Source: Chryseobacterium sp. C-71 (GTDB lineage Bacteria; Bacteroidota; Bacteroidia; Flavobacteriales; Weeksellaceae). From it: a stretch of DNA of 64,000 bases. Positions within the stretch are counted from its first letter, which is position 1; each line of letters starts with the position of its first letter. Location: NCBI RefSeq assembly GCF_020911865.1, contig NZ_CP087131.1, forward strand, positions 3,348,001 to 3,412,000, read 5' to 3'. The notes beneath the pieces are model-generated. The model saw only the letters and a list, made by a program, of their open reading frames with translations, did not search any database and was not told where the DNA came from. The translations under genes and the position numbers were made by a program. Below are positions 59,261 to 64,000 of the stretch, one piece after another.

Positions 59261-59644
59261 TTATTTTACTAACTCCTCAAAAAGTTTACCAAAAGTTTTT
59301 TCAAGGTCTTTAGATTTTCCTGGATGAGGTCTGGAAGTTTGTACCACAGCACTTCTAACGGCAGTCAGCCAGCGGAATCTGTCGGGAATGTCAAGACTTG
59401 CAATTGGACCACCATCCTTTTTTCCTTCAGCAATATTTTTAAAACTTTCGAGATTCTTGATGATGTCGTCGTAATCAAGCTTGCTTTTGATCAGCTTAAA
59501 TTTATCCGGACAGAGATAAAACTCAACTTTAATGAATTTCTCTCTTTTCGAAAACATCACCAATCCTATATTGAAAAATTCTTCTCTTTCAACCTTTGGC
59601 ACCAGGCGTATAACGGCGTATTCGTATATTTTATCCTCTTGCAT
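59261..59644 (-). CDS. DUF3037-domain protein
   Basis: 127 residues. The DUF3037 pattern is clear: YEYAVIRLVPKVEREEFFNIGLVMF at 7-31 and PIASLDIPDRFRWLTAVRSAVVQTS near 79. No membrane segment. It overlaps the HipA-like kinase gene by 14 bp and is downstream of it on the same strand, so the two are translationally coupled. Its biochemical role is not established, to my knowledge. Confidence 0.92.
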   Translation of the reverse strand: MQEDKIYEYAVIRLVPKVEREEFFNIGLVMFSKREKFIKVEFYLCPDKFKLIKSKLDYDDIIKNLESFKNIAEGKKDGGPIASLDIPDRFRWLTAVRSAVVQTSRPHPGKSKDLEKTFGKLFEELVK

Positions 59645-60404
59645 TTTTGGCTTCGTTTACAAAGATTTGAGAATTTTCTAAGCGTGTTTTCAGGAAGTTG
59701 AAATAGACTTCACGTATTTCATCCGGACTTTCTTCAGCATCGTCCCAATGCAGCCAATCTTGCGGAATTAGATTAACAATCTCTCTGAAAAGATTTTCAT
59801 TTAAAACTTCATGCGCAAACTTTTCAGCTTCATCTATTTTTGTTGCTTGTGGAAGCAAGACATGATCTTTTACATATTTAAACGGAGTTTTTGCTGCGGT
59901 ATCAAAATTCTGCCACGAGTGATGGAAGTAAAACGATGCACCATTATCAATTACCCAAAGTTCCTTATGCCACATCAAAAGATTGGTATTCTTAAAAGTA
60001 CGGTCGATATTGGTAATAAATGCATCCAGCCATACAATTTTTGAAGCCAAAAGCGGATCAACTTTAATACTTGAATCAAAAGCAATCGATTCTGAAAGAT
60101 AATGTAAACCTAAATTTAATCCTTCTGAGTTTTTCAGTAAATCCTGAATTTCTTCGTCCGCTTCCGTTCTTCCGAAATCGACATCAAGATTTGCAAAAAC
60201 CAGTTCAGGAATTTGTAGACCTAAAGCTTCTGTGATTTTTCCGCCAAGCAACTCAGATATCAGCATTTTTACGCCATGTCCTGCACCACGGAATTTTAAG
60301 ACATATTTAAAATCATCATCAGCCTCTGCCAAAGCAGGGAGCGAGCCACCCTCCCGAAGCGGAAGAATATAGCGCTGTACGGTAACCGTTCTTAAATCCA
60401 ACAT
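59631..60404 (-). CDS. HipA-like kinase-fold protein
   Basis: 257 residues. It carries the HipA-like kinase pattern: VLKFRGAGHGVKMLISELL near 34 (ATP-binding Lys), LDAFITNIDRTFKNTNLLMW (catalytic loop with NxDRT and Asn) and LWVIDNGASFYFHH (metal-binding Asp). It lacks the N-terminal HipA domain of toxin HipA, so it is the short stand-alone form. It overlaps the DUF3037 gene by 14 bp. No HipB-type HTH antitoxin is adjacent. Whether it is a toxin is open. Confidence 0.88.
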   Translation of the reverse strand: MLDLRTVTVQRYILPLREGGSLPALAEADDDFKYVLKFRGAGHGVKMLISELLGGKITEALGLQIPELVFANLDVDFGRTEADEEIQDLLKNSEGLNLGLHYLSESIAFDSSIKVDPLLASKIVWLDAFITNIDRTFKNTNLLMWHKELWVIDNGASFYFHHSWQNFDTAAKTPFKYVKDHVLLPQATKIDEAEKFAHEVLNENLFREIVNLIPQDWLHWDDAEESPDEIREVYFNFLKTRLENSQIFVNEAKNARG

Positions 60405-60408
60405 AACG

Positions 60409-60416
60409 CAAAAATA
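60409..60416 (-). promoter_or_regulatory. -7 box 4 nt before the HipA-like gene start (near-leaderless)
   Basis: TATTTTTG on the minus strand, then CGTT, then the ATG at 60404. Confidence 0.55.
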
Positions 60417-60576
60417 AGATTTTTACTTTGTGTTTAAATGTATTTATGCTATTTTTAGGTTTAAAATTTGTTTGAATTTAAAATATTTATCTTGAAGATT
60501 GAATTGATTTGAAATATCTTTTAAAAATTAAATATACTCACAGAGAAATTAAAGTCAACTAACAAAACAAAAAAAT

Positions 60577-61425
60577 ATGAAAGTCATTAAAGATCAAAAT
60601 ATCATTCTTTCAAATTCTAAAACCAAAGATTTTCTTGCCGACGCTTATTATCCTGAAACCGAAAATAAACTTCCCTTAGTTATTTTCGTGCATGGCTACA
60701 AAGGTTACAAAGACTGGGGTGCTTGGGATTTGATGGCTGAGAAATTTGCAGAAGCTGGTTTTTTCTTTGTTAAATTTAATTTTTCTCATAACGGAACTAC
60801 CATTGAAAACCCTCATGGATTTGATGATTTAGAAGCTTTTGGAAATAATAATTATTCGAAAGAGCTTTCGGATTTGGATGTAGTTTTAAATCATTTTACT
60901 ATAGATCCAAAAGTGGATGATCAAAAAATCGTTTTGATCGGGCACAGTCGGGGAGGAGGAATTTCTATTATTAAAACCAGCGAAGATATTAGAATCAATG
61001 GATTAATTACGTTAGCGAGTGTCGATAATCTCGAACGCTTTCCTAAAGATGAAGCTTTTGAAAATTGGAAAAACGAAGGTGTTTATTATGTGGAAAACGG
61101 AAGAACAAAACAGCAGATGCCGCATTTTTATCAATTTTATGAAGATTTTGCTAATGATCCGCATCGCTTCGATGTAGAACGTTCCATGGAAATGGCAAAA
61201 GCTCATGTTTTGATTGTTCATGGTACTTCAGACGAAGGCGTAAGTGTGAAAAATGCTGAGCATCTTCACATTTTAAATCCTAATACCGAATTGTTTTTAG
61301 TTGAAAATGGAAATCATGTTTTCGGTGCAAAAGAACCTTGGGAAGAAGAGAATTTACCTGAAGATTTAAATAAAATTGTCGAAAAATGTATTGAATTTAT
61401 CAATGATAAAATTGTGAATGAATAA
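60577..61425 (+). CDS. Cytoplasmic alpha/beta hydrolase (dienelactone hydrolase-like)
   Basis: 282 residues, no signal peptide. VIFVHGYKGYKDWGAWD carries the HG oxyanion motif, GHSRGGGIS the nucleophile elbow (Ser near 131), GTSDEGVS the Asp and NHVFGAKEP the His of the triad. Divergent from the HipA-like gene. Likely an esterase or peptidase-like hydrolase of unknown substrate. Terminator follows at once. Confidence 0.9.
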   Translation: MKVIKDQNIILSNSKTKDFLADAYYPETENKLPLVIFVHGYKGYKDWGAWDLMAEKFAEAGFFFVKFNFSHNGTTIENPHGFDDLEAFGNNNYSKELSDLDVVLNHFTIDPKVDDQKIVLIGHSRGGGISIIKTSEDIRINGLITLASVDNLERFPKDEAFENWKNEGVYYVENGRTKQQMPHFYQFYEDFANDPHRFDVERSMEMAKAHVLIVHGTSDEGVSVKNAEHLHILNPNTELFLVENGNHVFGAKEPWEEENLPEDLNKIVEKCIEFINDKIVNE

Positions 61426-61452
61426 AAAATGAGTGAAAACTTCACTCATTTT
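61426..61452 (+). terminator. Terminator of the hydrolase gene 60577-61425
   Basis: 12-bp stem AAAATGAGTGAA/TTCACTCATTTT (61426-61437 with 61441-61452), loop AAC. It follows the stop codon directly. Confidence 0.88.
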
Positions 61453-61522
61453 ATGTTGAATTTAAACTACAAGGTTTATTAATTGTAAGAAAAATCTGTA
61501 AATTTGATAAGTATTACTGCTT

Positions 61523-61574
61523 AAACGAAGCTCAACTTAATATTCTTAATTTTTTAGTAGAAATCTTAATGTTT
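61523..61574. repeat. Intergenic repeat, homologous to 40709-40762
   Basis: Shares the order CGAAGC..AACTTAATATT.CTTAA.TT.TTA..CTTAATG.TT with the right half of the inverted-repeat element at 40658-40762. Dispersed intergenic family. Confidence 0.55.
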
Positions 61575-61582
61575 CAAAAATC

Positions 61583-62404
61583 TTATTTCACTAAAATTTT
61601 CCAAGCCTCATCAATCTTACTTTCCAGCAAAAGTTTTTGTGCTTCCATATGGATATTTTCATCCTCATGACAATTTTCTGAAGGCAAGACTTCCACGTTG
61701 GCTAGCATTCCCAAATCGTTTCCTGTAAAGACTTTACTGTATTTTATAGCATCGGGAAGAAGATCAAAACCAATTCCTTTTGTTACTAAAGGTTTCGGAA
61801 CTTCAAATAAGTTGTGTTCATTATTTTTCGAATACCAATTTCCTCCGAGACGAGCAACCATGTCTAATTTTGCCTGATCTAAATTTCCTTCTTCGTTCAG
61901 ATATTCTTCTCTGATGTGAATTTTTTTAACTTCACAAATAACCAAATTTCCTGCACCGCCCTGATCTCCTAAAGATTTTATTTCTAAAACCTTGCACTCA
62001 AAATTTACGGGACATTCTTCAATTAATTTAGGTTTCACCAAATCAGCATCTTTCATCGTCAAACCAGATTTGATGAACTCATTGACGCCATCTCCGTATT
62101 CTGTCGATGCTAAAGAAATCTGCTGTACGATTGGGAAATTTACTGTTCCGATAACCACTTCTGATACTTCTAGAACATTTTCTAAAGTATGTTTCGTGGT
62201 ATTATCCCGAACTCTTCTCGATGGTGAAAAAATCAAAATCGGAGGAACGGTGCTAAACATATTGAAAAAGCTAAACGGCGATAAATTGCTGTTTCCTTCT
62301 TTGTCAACTGTAGATGCCAATGCAATCGGTCGTGGTGAAACGGCGGTCTGCATTATTGTCTGTAGTTGAACTGACGATATTTCTGATGGGATGATTGTTT
62401 TCAT
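61583..62404 (-). CDS. Flavin reductase-family protein (FMN-binding)
   Basis: 273 residues from MKTIIPSEISS (start 62404). A start at 62422 lies within the inverted repeat of the neighbouring element. Flavin reductase-like domain: TAVSPRPIALASTVDKEGNSNLSPFSFFNMFS near 20-52, then FSPSRRVRDNTTKHTLENV and EYGDGVNEFIKSGL. The C-terminal extension (ENIHMEAQKLLLESKIDEAW) is typical of the Bacteroidota member of the tyrosine/homogentisate locus. It lies next to fumarylacetoacetase, with the GxxExxY element between them. Confidence 0.88.
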   Translation of the reverse strand: MKTIIPSEISSVQLQTIMQTAVSPRPIALASTVDKEGNSNLSPFSFFNMFSTVPPILIFSPSRRVRDNTTKHTLENVLEVSEVVIGTVNFPIVQQISLASTEYGDGVNEFIKSGLTMKDADLVKPKLIEECPVNFECKVLEIKSLGDQGGAGNLVICEVKKIHIREEYLNEEGNLDQAKLDMVARLGGNWYSKNNEHNLFEVPKPLVTKGIGFDLLPDAIKYSKVFTGNDLGMLANVEVLPSENCHEDENIHMEAQKLLLESKIDEAWKILVK

Positions 62405-62419
62405 TTTTTTATATCTTAC

Positions 62420-62490
62420 CACTTAAGTTATTTTAAGTATTATAATTGCACATATTAAGTACACTTAAGTTTTGAAAATCTGCGATTTTC
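62420..62490. repeat. Left inverted repeat of the GxxExxY element (71 nt)
   Basis: Starts CACTTAAGT, then TTTTAAGT, TTAAGTACACTTAAG and the self-dyad GAAAATC-TGC-GATTTTC at its inner end (62474-62490). Matches the reversed right repeat in nearly every block. Confidence 0.8.
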
Positions 62491-62902
62491 ATCCTTTCGG
62501 AAGTTCTTTAAATAGTTTTGAGGCAAAAGATTCATAACCTTCATGATAAAGATTTATTACATTGAAGTTTACTAAAATTGATCTTGGTGCTTTGAGTAAA
62601 TTCATGTAATTCATCGTCTGTGCTTTATGAATTGGATGAATCTCTGAAACCGATTTTAATTCTAAAACAATTAAATCTTCAATTAAAAAATCACATTTCA
62701 ATTTACAATTTACTTTCTCATCCTTGTATAAAAATGGTATTTCAAGTTCACTTTTGTATTTTAAACCTACTAAATTAAATTCTTTTTCTAAACATTGATG
62801 ATATACTTCTTCATACAAGCCGGGACCTGCCAATTTATGAACTTCAATACAGGCTCCAACAATCTTATATGAAATGTCATTGATGAGTTTTTGTGTAATC
62901 AT
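62489..62902 (-). CDS. GxxExxY protein, PD-(D/E)XK nuclease superfamily
   Basis: 137 residues. The namesake motif is GLYEEVY (Gly28, Glu31, Tyr34), and the nuclease-like core is CDFLIEDLIVLELKSV with Asp71, Glu81 and Lys83 (D...ExK), followed by Gln95 in HKAQTMNYM. The N-terminal helix ISYKIVGACIEVHKLAGPG is typical. All three catalytic-type residues are present, so nuclease activity is possible. The family occurs widely in Bacteroidota without known function. Flanked on both sides by long inverted repeats. No partner gene. Confidence 0.9.
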   Translation of the reverse strand: MITQKLINDISYKIVGACIEVHKLAGPGLYEEVYHQCLEKEFNLVGLKYKSELEIPFLYKDEKVNCKLKCDFLIEDLIVLELKSVSEIHPIHKAQTMNYMNLLKAPRSILVNFNVINLYHEGYESFASKLFKELPKG

Positions 62903-62912
62903 GTTTAAAAAA

Positions 62913-62987
62913 GAAAATCAGAGATTTTCAAAAAACTAAAGTGAACTTAAAATATTCATTGTCTTTTAACTTAAAAATACTTAAGTG
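62913..62987. repeat. Right inverted repeat of the GxxExxY element (75 nt)
   Basis: Reversed, it starts CACTTAAGT, then TTTTTAAGT, TTAAGTTCACTT, and ends in the self-dyad GAAAATC-TCT-GATTTTC (62913-62929 on the plus strand). The innermost 29-31 nt match the left repeat with three mismatches and a 2-nt gap. Confidence 0.8.
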
Positions 62988-63000
62988 TTTAAAATTAAAT

Positions 63001-64000
63001 CTATTTAGTTGGAATAATTTTACCAGAAACTTCCCCGAAACCAACTCTCACACCGTCTTTTTCAGCCCAGGCTTTCATGGTCACAGTATCATTATCTTCA
63101 ATGAATTTTCTTTCCTGTCCATTGCTTAATGTTATTGGGTTTTGTCCTCTCCAGGTCAATTCAAGCATAGAACCGAAAGATTTTGGGTCGCTTCCTGAGA
63201 TGGTTCCACTTGCATAAATGTCACCAACTTCCAGATTGCAACCATTTACCGTATGATGAGCCAATTGTTGCGTCATGTTCCAATACATGTATTTGTAATT
63301 GCTTTCTGAGATCAGGTTTTCTTCGCCGTTTTCTGGCTGGATATATACTTCAAGATTAATATCGTAATTTTTATCTCCTTCAAATTTTAAATAATCCAAA
63401 ACTTCTGGATCTTGCTTTGGAGAAGTGGTTCTGAATGGTTCCAAAGCTTCTAGTGTTACGACCCAAGGAGAAATTGAAGAACCGAAATTTTTAGCCAAAA
63501 ATGGACCCAATGGAACATATTCCCAAGATTGAATATCTCTTGCAGACCAGTCATTGAAAACAACCATTCCGAAGATTGCATTTTCTGCATCTTTTGTAGA
63601 TACGCTTTCTCCCATTTCGGTATTTTGGTTGATGATGAAAGCCATTTCCAATTCAAAATCCAATTGTTTGCAAGGTCCGAAAACGGGTTTGTCAGCATCA
63701 GCAGGTTTCATCTGGCCTTTTGGGCGGTTAATCTCAGTTCCTGAAACGACGATTGATGAAGCTCTACCGTGATAGCCTACAGGTAAATGCTTCCAGTTAG
63801 GTAGCAATGCGTTTGCTGGATCTCTGAACATTTTTCCTACATTGGTTGCGTGCTCGATGCTGCTGTAAAAGTCTGTGTAGTTTGGAATATGAATCGGCAT
63901 GATCATTTTTACCTGATCCAAATCGTAGAATGCATCTTCAATGGTTTTTTCATCCTTAGATAAAATCGAACCTTCCTGCAATAATTCCTGAATTCTCAAA
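63001..64000 (-). CDS. Fumarylacetoacetase (N-terminus cut by window edge)
   Basis: The open frame runs off the right edge. About 333 residues are present, lacking roughly the first 85-100. Motifs of FAH: YHGRASSIVVSGTEI (catalytic His-Arg region), GPCKQLDFELEMAFIIN (metal-binding Glu/Asp), GMVVFNDWSARDIQSWEYVPLGPFLAKNFG (Asp, Lys) and GDIYASGTISGSDPKSFGSMLEL. Last step of tyrosine degradation, splitting fumarylacetoacetate into fumarate and acetoacetate. The complementary-strand TTG near 63999 is internal, not a start. Its stop lies 14 bp from the GxxExxY element. Confidence 0.95.
   Translation of the reverse strand, partial: LRIQELLQEGSILSKDEKTIEDAFYDLDQVKMIMPIHIPNYTDFYSSIEHATNVGKMFRDPANALLPNWKHLPVGYHGRASSIVVSGTEINRPKGQMKPADADKPVFGPCKQLDFELEMAFIINQNTEMGESVSTKDAENAIFGMVVFNDWSARDIQSWEYVPLGPFLAKNFGSSISPWVVTLEALEPFRTTSPKQDPEVLDYLKFEGDKNYDINLEVYIQPENGEENLISESNYKYMYWNMTQQLAHHTVNGCNLEVGDIYASGTISGSDPKSFGSMLELTWRGQNPITLSNGQERKFIEDNDTVTMKAWAEKDGVRVGFGEVSGKIIPTK

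Larger units (their letters stand above)
62420..62987 (-). mobile_element. Candidate non-autonomous element: PD-(D/E)XK (GxxExxY) gene between long inverted repeats
   Basis: A 568-bp unit: 71-nt left and 75-nt right inverted repeats with the gene 62489-62902 filling the space between them. The stop codon touches the left repeat and the start is 11 nt from the right one. It separates two genes that belong to the same pathway. I see no target-site duplication and no transposase, so mobility is inferred from structure. Confidence 0.6.

Noticed and set aside
62405..62422. Extended start of the flavin reductase
   Set aside because: The six extra residues are encoded by the inverted repeat of the GxxExxY element. 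The family N-terminus starts at MKTIIP.
63997..63999. TTG near the right edge as the start of fumarylacetoacetase
   Set aside because: The protein lacks about 90 residues expected before this point, and the frame continues off the window, so it is internal.

Overview
The window is a chromosomal stretch from a low-GC member of the Bacteroidota, most likely Flavobacteriia close to Chryseobacterium/Epilithonimonas (family Weeksellaceae). The evidence is indirect but consistent. Promoters look like the Bacteroidota -7 box TAnnTTTG, and Shine-Dalgarno sequences are largely absent. Products typical of the group include GLPGLI and PNGase F domains, TamB, a split transketolase, a dead/live M16 peptidase pair, a SecG with a long low-complexity tail, and many small secreted or lipoprotein orphans ending in SQ or AQ cleavage sites. 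I could run no similarity search. Family names come from motifs read by eye, and the genus is an inference.

Layout. 1-953 is a secreted orphan cut by the left edge. It is followed by tRNA-Ser(GGA), asparaginase I, and a run of RNA-modification genes (TrmH, RsmE, TsaD) with small orphans between them. TsaD and TamB are divergent with only 4 bp between them. 11.5-13.2 kb has an Lrp/AsnC regulator and small membrane or secreted proteins. 13.3-15.2 kb is the two-subunit transketolase. 15.2-16.2 kb is a REP-associated Y1 transposase framed by two 33-nt perfect palindromes. 16.2-17.8 kb is a sodium:solute symporter. 17.9-22.7 kb is a same-strand redox/detoxification cluster: YjdJ-like GNAT, OsmC, YjdI-type ferredoxin, FMN reductase, a subclass B3 metallo-beta-lactamase, pirin, a second GNAT and a second pirin. 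22.9-32.1 kb carries a DHA2 exporter, AsnB, a GLPGLI-PNGase F fusion, an RsmB-like methyltransferase, YjdM and an orphan ABC ATPase. 32.1-36.4 kb has YceI, PheS and a histidine kinase/LuxR-type regulator pair. 36.4-36.96 kb is an unusual gene-free locus with repeated motifs and two copies of one hairpin. 37-45.7 kb holds a DUF3108 protein, a ferredoxin reductase with its ferredoxin, a LOG protein, PepD, RecR, a glycosyltransferase and SecG. 45.7-51.5 kb has the M16 pair and a second, PAS-rich two-component pair. 51.9-64 kb has UvrD/PcrA, several alpha/beta hydrolases, a frameshifted phospholipase D-like gene, CstA, a HipA-like kinase with DUF3037, a flavin reductase and fumarylacetoacetase (cut by the right edge). 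A PD-(D/E)XK (GxxExxY) gene enclosed in about 70-nt inverted repeats lies between the last two.

Most of the window is housekeeping or ordinary accessory content. The parts that look least explained are the GxxExxY inverted-repeat element (62420-62987), the motif/hairpin locus behind the response regulator (36611-36872), and the palindrome-flanked RAYT (15465-16204). Weaker cases are the HipA-like/DUF3037 pair, a set of genes whose -7 box sits exactly 4 nt before ATG, and a dispersed family of intergenic inverted repeats.
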